The translations under genes were made by a program, and so were the position numbers. 64,000 bases of DNA from Clostridium ganghwense (GTDB lineage Bacteria > Bacillota > Clostridia > Clostridiales > Clostridiaceae). Positions 27,139 through 34,746 of this stretch are shown here, one piece after another; within the stretch, counting starts at the first letter, position 1, and every line of letters starts with the position of its first letter. The stretch lies in assembly GCF_026735165.1 (NCBI RefSeq), contig NZ_JAPQES010000001.1, positions 1,178,001 to 1,242,000 on the forward strand, in the 5' to 3' direction. Under the pieces are notes generated by a model that was not told the DNA's origin, made no database searches, and worked only from the letters and a program-made list of their open reading frames with translations.

Positions 27139-28017
27139 TTAGTACCCTCTATTAGCCATTCTTTCTTCTTCGTCTATTGAATAAACATTGATTCCAACCA
27201 TTGCTTCTCCAAGATTCTCTGATACTTCAGCTAGTATCTTTGCATCATTAAAGTGTGTAACAGCTTTTACAATAGCACTCGCTCTTTTTTTCGGATCTCC
27301 AGATTTGAAAATTCCAGAACCAACGAATACACCATCACAACCAAGTTGCATCATCATTGCAGCATCAGCAGGAGTAGCAACACCACCAGCCGCGAAGTTT
27401 ACAACAGGAAGTTTTCCATATTCATGAACATATTCAACTAAATGAATAGGAGCTTGTAGTTCTTTAGCAGCGTTCATTAATTCATCTTTCAATAAACCTT
27501 GGATTCTTCTGATTTCAGAGTTCATCATTCTCATGTGTTTAACTGCTTCAATAACATCACCTGTTCCAGGCTCACCTTTAGTTCTAATCATTGAAGCACC
27601 TTCACCAATTCTTCTTAAAGCTTCACCTAGATTTTTAGCTCCACAAACAAAAGGAATTTTGAAAGTTTTTTTGTCAATATGTAGAGTCGGATCAGCAGGT
27701 GTTAAAACTTCACTTTCATCAATATAATCAACCTTAAGAGCTTCTAAAATTTGTGCTTCAACGAAATGTCCAATCCTTACTTTCGCCATAACTGGAATAG
27801 AAACAGCTTTTTGAATACCTTTAATCATTTCTGGATCTGAAGCACGTGCAACTCCACCATCTTTTCTAATATCAGCAGGAACTCTTTCAAGAGCCATAAC
27901 AGCACAAGCACCAGCTTCTTCAGCGATTTTTGCTTCTTCAGGAGTTGTTACATCCATAATCACTCCACCCTTAAGCATTTGTGCTAAATTCTTATTTAAT
28001 TCATATCTATTATTCAT
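27139..28017 (-). CDS. pdxS: pyridoxal 5'-phosphate synthase lyase subunit
   Basis: 292 aa, full length. TIM-barrel with the conserved N-terminal [16 protein letters not shown], catalytic Lys in [14 protein letters not shown] at about 81, second Lys in [14 protein letters not shown] at about 149, and [17 protein letters not shown]. Makes pyridoxal phosphate from ribose 5-phosphate, glyceraldehyde 3-phosphate and PdxT ammonia. First gene of pdxST; GGGGGAA lies 8 nt before the ATG. Confidence 0.98.
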   Translation of the reverse strand: MNNRYELNKNLAQMLKGGVIMDVTTPEEAKIAEEAGACAVMALERVPADIRKDGGVARASDPEMIKGIQKAVSIPVMAKVRIGHFVEAQILEALKVDYIDESEVLTPADPTLHIDKKTFKIPFVCGAKNLGEALRRIGEGASMIRTKGEPGTGDVIEAVKHMRMMNSEIRRIQGLLKDELMNAAKELQAPIHLVEYVHEYGKLPVVNFAAGGVATPADAAMMMQLGCDGVFVGSGIFKSGDPKKRASAIVKAVTHFNDAKILAEVSENLGEAMVGINVYSIDEEERMANRGY

Positions 28018-28052
28018 TCTAATTCCCCCAAATTGTAATTTTTGTTATTATC

Positions 28053-28133
28053 TTGCACGTGCAATTATAAATATCCCCTGGGTATATATGTATTATTTCA
28101 CATGAAATCCATTAGGTCAATTGTATCGATACA
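28053..28133. promoter_or_regulatory. pdxST upstream region with two short palindromes
   Basis: A TATAAT on the minus strand (28069-28064) is a likely pdxS -10; its -35 region is poor, suggesting activator dependence. TTGCACGTGCAA (28053-28064) is a perfect 12-bp palindrome touching the -10, and TGTATCGATACA (28122-28133) a second one about 60 bp upstream. They may be operators. The rest of 28018-28312 is AT-rich with nothing else I can name. Confidence 0.4.
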
Positions 28134-28312
28134 TTAAAATCAATAGCAATATAACTACTTTGACAGTATTTTTTAACATAATATATTCATTTTTAATATA
28201 CTTTATGGTAAAATTAACACTTGCAATAACTTACATGTTAAATTTATACATTAAGTCAAATAGCCCTAATTAATAAAATAATAGAGTCCCAATAATATTG
28301 GAGGTGTAAAAA

Positions 28313-29221
28313 ATTAAGAAGTATTTTAAATTCACAAAAATTATAATGTATATGGTGTTGTTTATATTAATATCTCTTTTTCAAAATTCTTATTGTTATG
28401 CAAATGAAACTCTTCAAGAAGTAGATTCTCAAAAAGAATGGATTATAAAATTTAATCAATCAATTGATCCAATTAATATAAATAATAAAAATATATTCGT
28501 TATAGATTCAAATGATAATATAGTAAATGACGTAAATGTTACTTTATCAAATTTAGGACAAGCTATCAAAGTTATAGCTCCTCCTAGTGGTTATAAACCT
28601 AATGAAATTTATACTCTAATAATAACGAATAATATATGTTCATCAAAAGGTCAAAAAGTAAAAGATTTAAAAACAAAGAAATTTATAGTCAAAGAAAAAA
28701 ATCAAGTTAAAACTCCTATTATGGGTAAATCTGATTTATCAGTAGAACAAATGGCTAAATATGTACTAACTAATAATGCAAATCCAAAATTATCTGTAAC
28801 TATACAAGATTTAGCTAAAATATTTTTAGAAGAAGGTTCTGTTGAAGGAGTGAGAGGAGATATAGCTTTCTGTCAAAGTATTAAAGAAACTGGATACTTT
28901 AAATATGGAGGTCTAGTACTTCCTGAACAAAATAATTTTGCTGGAATAGGCTCTACTAATAATAGCCGTAAGGGAAAGGGTGCTTGGTTTAAAAATGCAA
29001 GAGAAGGAGTTAGAGCTCAGATACAACATTTAAAAGGATATGCAACTAAAGAAGCATTAAAAAATCCATGTATAGATCCTAGATATCCTATATTAAAAAG
29101 TGCAGAATTATTAGGTGCAGCACCTAATTGGGAAGATTTAAATGGAACATGGGCAGTTCCTGGTAATAACTATGGACAAGGTATTATAAAAATATATAAA
29201 AAAATTAAACAAATAAAATAA
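28313..29221 (+). CDS. secreted glucosaminidase-domain cell-wall hydrolase, apparent ATT start
   Basis: 302 aa if begun at ATT 28313. A perfect GGAGGTG (28300-28306) lies 6 nt before it, an in-frame TAA stands at 28307, and reading from ATT gives a full signal peptide: basic KKYFKFTK, hydrophobic core, cleavage near CYA-NE. The first ATG, 28346, has no ribosome site and would lose the basic residues. Residues 45-130 look like a bacterial Ig-like domain (FNQSIDPININNKNIFV, APPSGYKPNEIYTLII). Residues 150-302 are a GH73-type glucosaminidase domain: LEEGSVEGVRGDIAFCQSIK with the acidic catalytic region and NFAGIGSTNN. Cuts N-acetylglucosaminyl bonds of peptidoglycan. Confidence 0.8.
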   Translation: MKKYFKFTKIIMYMVLFILISLFQNSYCYANETLQEVDSQKEWIIKFNQSIDPININNKNIFVIDSNDNIVNDVNVTLSNLGQAIKVIAPPSGYKPNEIYTLIITNNICSSKGQKVKDLKTKKFIVKEKNQVKTPIMGKSDLSVEQMAKYVLTNNANPKLSVTIQDLAKIFLEEGSVEGVRGDIAFCQSIKETGYFKYGGLVLPEQNNFAGIGSTNNSRKGKGAWFKNAREGVRAQIQHLKGYATKEALKNPCIDPRYPILKSAELLGAAPNWEDLNGTWAVPGNNYGQGIIKIYKKIKQIK

Positions 29222-29276
29222 TAGATTATGGTGCCAAAATTTATATTGTTTTTGCACCATAATCTATTATTTTTTA
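29217..29276. terminator. strong bidirectional terminator
   Basis: 18-bp perfect stem (left arm 29217-29234, right arm 29254-29271, core ATAGATTATGGTGC) with 19-nt loop and T-rich flank. It includes the glucosaminidase stop codon and serves the convergent ABC operon. Confidence 0.85.
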
Positions 29277-30047
29277 TTTTCTATTTTCATTAGTAAATGC
29301 CTTATAAGTGATTTTAGGTAGTATTATCATTACAGCTATAAACATCACTATTAAAAATATATTAGCAGTGAAAGGTGTTTTATATCTTATTATTTGACCA
29401 TAAAACATTCCCCAAAGAGGAGTAAATCCTAAAAATTTTGTAATACCTCTAGGTATAAATCCTTGTATAATATATGGAATACCCATTATTACTGCACCTA
29501 CTATAAATGGTACTGCTGCTGATTTGCTATTAGCTGAAAGAGCAAGTCCTATTTGTGCAAATAAGAAAGAACCTAAAATTATAGTTATGGAAGTTATTAT
29601 AGCAAGCTGAAGTATAGTCATATTTGAACTGCTTTTTCCAAAATACCATAATTGTTTTAGTGGTAAATCCAATCCTTTAAAATGAAATTTTGAAGCTGCT
29701 GAAATAAATATTGCTCCAAATATTGATAAGTTAGTTATTGAAGTCATTATGCCATGTGCTATCCATTTTGCTTTTACTATCTGTTTCTTACCTTGTTTTG
29801 TAGTATTTATTAAGGATACCATTCCAGAATCGTATTCTTTGGTATAAGCACCTGAATATATTATAAACATTAATAAACCACAAAGAGGTGCTATGCCATA
29901 AAATTTAGAAAATAAATCTGCATAAGTTTCAGTCATCTCAAATTTACGTATTAAAATAGTTGAAAAATACAATATAAATAACCATAATCCAATCACTGGA
30001 ATTTTAAGACCACTCTTTTTTATTTCTGCTTTAATTAAATTTATCAT
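29274..30047 (-). CDS. ABC-2-type transporter permease (last gene of exporter operon)
   Basis: 257 aa, six hydrophobic helices: TM1 IPVIGLWLFILYFSTIL, a GLLMFIIYSGAYTKEYDSGMVSLINTT block typical of ABC-2 permeases, then TIILGSFLFAQIGLALS. It follows the ATPase gene by 3 nt. With the other permease and the ATPase it forms an exporter of the kind used for lantibiotic or peptide self-protection and for unknown envelope substrates. Substrate unknown. Confidence 0.82.
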   Translation of the reverse strand: MINLIKAEIKKSGLKIPVIGLWLFILYFSTILIRKFEMTETYADLFSKFYGIAPLCGLLMFIIYSGAYTKEYDSGMVSLINTTKQGKKQIVKAKWIAHGIMTSITNLSIFGAIFISAASKFHFKGLDLPLKQLWYFGKSSSNMTILQLAIITSITIILGSFLFAQIGLALSANSKSAAVPFIVGAVIMGIPYIIQGFIPRGITKFLGFTPLWGMFYGQIIRYKTPFTANIFLIVMFIAVMIILPKITYKAFTNENRK

Positions 30048-30050
30048 CTC

Positions 30051-30935
30051 TTATACCTCCTTGCAGTCCTGTAAATCAAAATAAAACATATATACATCTT
30101 CAAACTTAGGCTCGATAGTTTCTACATTTGAAGCTTGTGGTACAGTATCTGAAATTACTCTTATTTCTGTATAATCCATACCACGCTGTAAATTTACTAC
30201 CTTATATTTTGATTGAATATCATATACTTCATTTTCATCCTTAGTTCTTATTATATAAACCTTTCCATGCATCTGACTTAATATCTCTTTATGATTTCCC
30301 TTCATCAATAGAGTTCCATCTTTCATTATTATGGTTTCTTTTGCTATGGATTCAATATCTGATATGATATGAGTAGATAAAATTACTATTTTATCTCTTG
30401 ATATTTGGGAAATAAGATTTCTAAATCTTGTTCTTTCTTGTGGATCAAGCCCTGCTGTTGGTTCATCAAGAATTAAAATTTCAGGATCATTTAAAAGTGC
30501 CTGTGCAATTCCAACTCTACGTTTCATTCCTCCTGAAAATTTACCTAAAGCTTTATTCCTAACATCATGTAATCCTACTAATTCTAATAAAGATTCTACT
30601 TTTTTATCTGCCTTTCTTTTATCCATGCCTTTTAATACAGCTATATATTTTAAAAACTGTTTTGCAGTAAAATTCTTATACGCACCAAAATCCTGTGGAA
30701 GATAACCTAAAACCCCTCTATATTCATCTTCATTTTTCCATATATTTTTTCCATTATAAATTATTTCACCACTATCTGGTTTTAAAAGAGTAGTAATCTG
30801 TCTCATTAAAGTTGTTTTACCCGCACCATTAGGTCCTAATAATCCATAAACACCATTTTGAAGAGTAACTGAAAAATCATTTGTAGCCTTCTTTCTTCCA
30901 AATTTTTTATTAAGATTTTTTAATTCTAATTTCAT
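30051..30935 (-). CDS. ABC-2-type transporter ATP-binding protein
   Basis: 294 aa. Walker A GPNGAGKTTLMRQ at about 35, Q-loop YLPQDFGAY, signature FSGGMKRRVGIAQALL, Walker B ILILDEPTAGLDPQER, H-loop LSTHIISDIESI, then a 75-residue C-terminal extension found in BcrA-type ATPases. Drives the two permeases encoded on either side. AGGAGG 8 nt before the ATG; 12 nt after the first permease. Confidence 0.92.
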   Translation of the reverse strand: MKLELKNLNKKFGRKKATNDFSVTLQNGVYGLLGPNGAGKTTLMRQITTLLKPDSGEIIYNGKNIWKNEDEYRGVLGYLPQDFGAYKNFTAKQFLKYIAVLKGMDKRKADKKVESLLELVGLHDVRNKALGKFSGGMKRRVGIAQALLNDPEILILDEPTAGLDPQERTRFRNLISQISRDKIVILSTHIISDIESIAKETIIMKDGTLLMKGNHKEILSQMHGKVYIIRTKDENEVYDIQSKYKVVNLQRGMDYTEIRVISDTVPQASNVETIEPKFEDVYMFYFDLQDCKEV

Positions 30936-30947
30936 AATTATATCCTC

Positions 30948-32186
30948 CTATTTATTAACCGTTAATTTTCTTGATTTAATCTTTATAATAGCTATACTTA
31001 GTACAAATACAGTAAAAATCACAAATAATACAGCATTATTAATATCTAAATAAGAATTTCCTAGATTTACTCTTCCTAAATACATACCCACAAAAGCTTC
31101 AATTTTAAATAATAATTTATCAATTACTAAATTATCTAATATAGCTTTAACTGTTGATGGTACACCTTTAATATAACCTGCCACTTTAGGTATAAGAATC
31201 ATAGTTCCAAATACTCCTATAGAAGCAAGTGAATTAGTTGTTAAAAATGAACTCATTGCAGCAAGCATGGATATAGTAATTAAAATCAATATACAAACTC
31301 CTATTTTTAGTACAGCATAACCTTGTATTGTCATTGCACTCTTTAGAAATATTCCAGCATCTAATATTCTAAAAGCTTGTAAATTACCATTTTGAGATGT
31401 ACCATACACTATCCATACTGCTATAAATTGAATTAACAGATATAGCAAATACATACCTACTGTAGTTAATACAGTTAAAATAATCTTTGAATTTAAAACT
31501 TTATATTTATTTTTACTGGTAAGTATTAAGTTATCTACACCACTTACTATTTCATCAGTATAAATATTAGAGAAAATTACTGCGGCAAAAGCAAGCATAA
31601 ATAACGCTATAAGTGGATGAAATATTCTATGATTAAACACCTTCCAAAACGTCACATCTTTATACTCTTTAAATGTAACTTTATCTACTTTGTCCTTAAT
31701 CATAGTTCCTGTATCAACTAAAAAATTATACTCACCTATATTGAATCTTCCTTCTCTAATAGCTTTCTTTTTTTCTTTTCTAAAATTACTAGCAGATTTA
31801 TAACCAAATTCTTGTTTGATTTCTGCTATTTCACCACCATAAACAAGATTTACATAATACCCTACAGCTAATGGATCTTCAAAAACTTTGTTATAATCCT
31901 TATATTTTTTGTGTAAAGAACTAATATAGTTGATTTCTTCACTGGTACTCATGCCTTCTAGCATCTTAAGTTTTTTACTGAACTTCTCATTTGCTATTAC
32001 ATTTGGTTCTCTAGTATCTACAATTTCTTTTCCTTTTTCAAAACGAATACTTTCAGTTTCTAATTCAGATTTTAAAAAGGCAGATCCTATAGAAACCAAT
32101 ATAAATATCAAAATCATACTTATTCCAAGCTTTGTTTTAAACTTTTTTAAAAACTCAGCTTTTAAAATTTCAAGCTGTTCCCTCAT
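30948..32186 (-). CDS. ABC-2-type transporter permease (first gene of exporter operon)
   Basis: 412 aa. One N-terminal helix (LGISMILIFILVSIGSAFL), a large extracellular domain of about 150 residues rich in Lys/Glu (FEKGKEIVDTREPNV), then five helices (FHPLIALFMLAFAAVIFSNIYTDE, MYLLYLLIQFIAVWIVYG). This layout is common in larger ABC-2 permeases. Leads the operon permease-ATPase-permease; divergent from the TlpA/Fe-S operon, whose redox functions suggest a joint role. AGGAGG before the ATG. Confidence 0.82.
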   Translation of the reverse strand: MREQLEILKAEFLKKFKTKLGISMILIFILVSIGSAFLKSELETESIRFEKGKEIVDTREPNVIANEKFSKKLKMLEGMSTSEEINYISSLHKKYKDYNKVFEDPLAVGYYVNLVYGGEIAEIKQEFGYKSASNFRKEKKKAIREGRFNIGEYNFLVDTGTMIKDKVDKVTFKEYKDVTFWKVFNHRIFHPLIALFMLAFAAVIFSNIYTDEIVSGVDNLILTSKNKYKVLNSKIILTVLTTVGMYLLYLLIQFIAVWIVYGTSQNGNLQAFRILDAGIFLKSAMTIQGYAVLKIGVCILILITISMLAAMSSFLTTNSLASIGVFGTMILIPKVAGYIKGVPSTVKAILDNLVIDKLLFKIEAFVGMYLGRVNLGNSYLDINNAVLFVIFTVFVLSIAIIKIKSRKLTVNK

Positions 32187-32281
32187 ATAAATTCCTCCTA
32201 TAATATTTGAATCAAATTTTAGATTTAATCTGCTGCGTCTGTTCCTATTTTATAATGTTATGTAGTTAAAATCCTTCGATT

Positions 32282-32379
32282 TACCTTACAAAACAACGTT
32301 TTACCTTACACTTTTGTAAGAAAAGAAAGAAAAAATCCTAAACTTACAACATTGTAAGTTTAGGATGCTATTTTGTAAG
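32282..32379. promoter_or_regulatory. CTTACA/TGTAAG motif array in the divergent control region
   Basis: The 6-mer CTTACA or its complement TGTAAG occurs six times: CTTACA at 32285, the palindrome CTTACA-N4-TGTAAG at 32305-32320, CTTACA-N4-TGTAAG at 32343-32358 and TGTAAG at 32374. TACCTTACA occurs twice, at 32282 and 32302, exactly 20 bp apart, and again in the promoter of the MerR gene at 34676. These look like binding sites for a shared regulator, most likely that MerR protein. Confidence 0.55.
32320..32366 (-). terminator. terminator-like hairpin in the leader of the ABC exporter operon
   Basis: 15-bp perfect stem with a 2-nt apex (arms 32335-32349 and 32352-32366, core CCTAAACTTACAA), followed on the minus strand by TTTTTCTTTCTTTTC. 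It lies about 135 nt upstream of the exporter's first start codon, so it could attenuate that operon or end a short upstream RNA; the stem also holds two of the CTTACA motifs. Confidence 0.55.
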
Positions 32380-32455
32380 TTAGATAAATGGAATCAGCAA
32401 CTTTAAGTCTATATAATTACAGTTGTAAATAATTAATTGCTTAGGGGGATTTAAT

Positions 32456-33562
32456 ATGAAAAAGAAATTTTTATCAATACTTATAACAGCATTAGTTTGT
32501 ATTTCTATAGTAGGATGTGGTAAATCAACTGATAAATCTACACAAACTGAAAACAAAACACAGCAAACAGAAAACCAAAAGAAAGCTTCAAAAAATAGTC
32601 ATTATAAATATAGTGAAATGGGCTTTGAATATGATATACCAGAAGCATGGGTTGGAAAAGAGGAAATAGGTCCAGCTTGTGTAATACCTGGAAAATTTGG
32701 AGTAGCTTATATAGTAGGTCAGATTCCATATGAATTTGTACCAGCTGATCATTTAAAGAAGTTAAAAGAACTGTCAAAAAGTGCAAAAACTGAAGAAGAA
32801 CAAAAAAAATTATATGAAGAATATAAAAAGAAAGCAAAAGAATTTTTTACTATCATAGTATTAGACAAAAGTAAGGAAAAGGATGGTCCAAAAGAAGATA
32901 AAGAACGAAAAGAAAAAGTTTTCTCACAGTATCAGCATAGGGATAAAGTAGCTGAAAAAGATAGTTTGGAATGTTATATATTATATAATGATAAATATAA
33001 CGAAGATGGATTATCAGAGGAAGAAAAGAAAGAATTTAAAGAAGCAATTAAAGGAATTGATGAGGTAAAGAAAAGTATAAAGTTATTTAATCCAATAGAT
33101 AAAGAGGCAAAAATGATGAAACACAAAAATATAGAGTTTAAAACAAAAACTTTAGATGGAAAAGAAATAGACAGCAATATCTTCAAAGATAATAAGCTTA
33201 CAATGGTAAATATATGGGCTACTTACTGTGGACCTTGTATTGCAGAAATGCAAGATCTTCAAAAGCTTTATGAAGAAGTAAAAAATGAAAATATAAATCT
33301 AGTAGGTATTGTATCAGATACATATGATGATGATGAAAACCAAGCATTAGCAAAAAAAATATTAGATAAAAAAGGAGCCAAGTTTACTAATATAGTTCCT
33401 GATGAAAAATTACTAAATGGATTCTTAAAAGACATACCAGGCGTTCCAACTACTGTGTTTGTTGACAGTAAAGGAAATATTATTGGTAAACCTATAGTAG
33501 GTGGAAATAGTAAGGAAACATATAAGAAGGAAATACAAGAAAGATTAAACACTTTAAAATAA
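32456..33562 (+). CDS. TlpA/ResA-like thioredoxin-fold lipoprotein
   Basis: 368 aa. Lipobox SIVGCG at residue 21 and a Thr/Gln/Lys-rich linker. Residues 50-215 form a highly charged domain without a family I know (YKYSEMGFEYDIPEAWVG). Residues 220-368 are a TlpA/ResA redoxin: MVNIWATYCGPCIAEMQDL with CGPC active site, then cis-Pro in DIPGVPTTVFVDSKGNIIG. Acts outside the membrane as a thiol-disulfide reductant or exchange partner. Followed by genes for a CXXC mini-protein and an Fe-S membrane protein that could feed it electrons. AGGGGG precedes the ATG. Confidence 0.9.
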   Translation: MKKKFLSILITALVCISIVGCGKSTDKSTQTENKTQQTENQKKASKNSHYKYSEMGFEYDIPEAWVGKEEIGPACVIPGKFGVAYIVGQIPYEFVPADHLKKLKELSKSAKTEEEQKKLYEEYKKKAKEFFTIIVLDKSKEKDGPKEDKERKEKVFSQYQHRDKVAEKDSLECYILYNDKYNEDGLSEEEKKEFKEAIKGIDEVKKSIKLFNPIDKEAKMMKHKNIEFKTKTLDGKEIDSNIFKDNKLTMVNIWATYCGPCIAEMQDLQKLYEEVKNENINLVGIVSDTYDDDENQALAKKILDKKGAKFTNIVPDEKLLNGFLKDIPGVPTTVFVDSKGNIIGKPIVGGNSKETYKKEIQERLNTLK

Positions 33563-33570
33563 TTAAATAG

Positions 33571-33610
33571 TTTACAGGTAATACTATTCGGAATCGTTAT
33601 TACCTGTAAA
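33571..33610 (+). terminator. intercistronic hairpin after the TlpA-like gene
   Basis: 12-bp perfect stem TTTACAGGTAAT / ATTACCTGTAAA, 16-nt loop, without a clear T-run. It may be a partial terminator or an mRNA-stabilising element that keeps tlpA-like expression above that of the downstream genes. Confidence 0.5.
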
Positions 33611-33668
33611 TTTACTTATTAGGAGTAGATATAGCAAAACAAGCTTAAGATAAAAGGGAGGGTATCTT

Positions 33669-33827
33669 ATGGCTGATGGAAAAATAAAATTACAAGAAAG
33701 ATTATTGAAGTACGGAATTTTATTAATGAGTATGAGTTTTATAGCAGCAGGAGTCTATAGAAATGAAGTTCGGGTAGTATTAAAGAAAGCAATAAATATA
33801 TGTTTGGAGTGTATAGGCATTGGATAA
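33669..33827 (+). CDS. CD1871A-family CXXC mini-protein
   Basis: 52 aa, MADGKIKLQERLLKYG, then a short hydrophobic stretch (ILLMSMSFIAAGVYR) and NEVRVVLKKAINICLECIGIG. The ending ICLECIGIG with one CXXC is the hallmark of the CD1871A family, tiny clostridial proteins encoded next to redoxin and Fe-S genes, as here. Probably membrane-associated and able to exchange electrons or bind metal through CLEC. GGGAGGG lies 8 nt before the ATG; it overlaps the next gene by 8 nt. Role not established. Confidence 0.85.
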   Translation: MADGKIKLQERLLKYGILLMSMSFIAAGVYRNEVRVVLKKAINICLECIGIG

Positions 33828-34650
33828 AAGAAGAATAACGCAAATAATTACTGCTATAATTACAAATGCCAATATTAAGGGGTTTTTTGAAGGTAATATA
33901 TTTAAGGGAAATATAAAAAAGGTTTGTGTTCCAGGGCTAAATTGTTATTCCTGTCCAGGAGCTATGGGTTCCTGTCCAATAGGTTCTATGCAGGCAGTTA
34001 TAGGAACTATAAAATATGATTTTTCATTGTATATAGCAGGTTTTATATCTTTAATGGGAATACTATTTGGTAGATTTATTTGCGGATGGTTGTGTCCATT
34101 TGGACTAATTCAGGACTTACTTTATAAAATACCATCTCGTAAGATTAAAGTTAATAAAAAAACAAACAATATATTAAAATACTTAAAATATGTTATTTTA
34201 ATTGTATTTGTAATACTTTTACCTATGTTCTTAGTAAATGAATTTGGAATAAGTCCACCTTATTTTTGTGAATATATATGCCCGGCTGGTACTTTAGAAG
34301 GTGGAATACCTTTAGTATTATTAAATGAACCTTTAAGAAATACTATTGGATTTTTATTTGGATGGAAAATGTTCCTTCTGTTTATTATGATTCTAAGCTC
34401 TATATTTATATATAGACCATTTTGCAGATATATATGTCCTTTAGGCGCTTTTTACTCTTTATTCAATGGTATAAGTTTTTATAAGTTTGAAGTAGATAAA
34501 GATAAGTGTACAAACTGTAAAGCTTGTGTGAAAAAATGCAAGTTAGATATAGAAGTTTATAAAAAGCCTAATAGTGCAGAGTGTATAAGATGTGGAGACT
34601 GCGTAAAAGCTTGCCCTACTAAAGCTATTAAAAAAGGTTTTCGTTTCTAA
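33820..34650 (+). CDS. NapH/YccM-like 4Fe-4S membrane protein
   Basis: 276 aa from a TTG start at 33820 with GGAG about 10 nt upstream; translation is coupled to the mini-protein. N-terminal Cys-rich loop GLNCYSCPGAMGSCPIGSM, helices, the paired motifs CGWLCPFGLIQDLLYKIP and CRYICPLGAFYSLF on the inner face, then two ferredoxin sites CTNCKACVKKCKLD and CIRCGDCVKACPTK. The NapH/NosR/RsxB-like arrangement passes electrons across the cytoplasmic membrane. It is the likely donor for the TlpA-like lipoprotein through the CXXC protein. Confidence 0.9.
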   Translation: MDKRRITQIITAIITNANIKGFFEGNIFKGNIKKVCVPGLNCYSCPGAMGSCPIGSMQAVIGTIKYDFSLYIAGFISLMGILFGRFICGWLCPFGLIQDLLYKIPSRKIKVNKKTNNILKYLKYVILIVFVILLPMFLVNEFGISPPYFCEYICPAGTLEGGIPLVLLNEPLRNTIGFLFGWKMFLLFIMILSSIFIYRPFCRYICPLGAFYSLFNGISFYKFEVDKDKCTNCKACVKKCKLDIEVYKKPNSAECIRCGDCVKACPTKAIKKGFRF

Positions 34651-34667
34651 TATTTTTGAAAAAGTTA

Positions 34668-34698
34668 TTGACTTATACCTTACAGGCACCATTATAGT
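34668..34698 (+). promoter_or_regulatory. MerR-type promoter with 19-bp spacer
   Basis: TTGACT (34668-34673), 19-bp spacer, TATAGT (34693-34698). A spacer two bases longer than usual is the mark of promoters that MerR proteins activate by DNA untwisting. The spacer holds TACCTTACA, also found twice before the exporter operon. Confidence 0.75.
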
Positions 34699-34746
34699 TA
34701 AGTTAAAGGCAAATGAAAGCTTTTACTTAATAACGGAGGTGTTACT

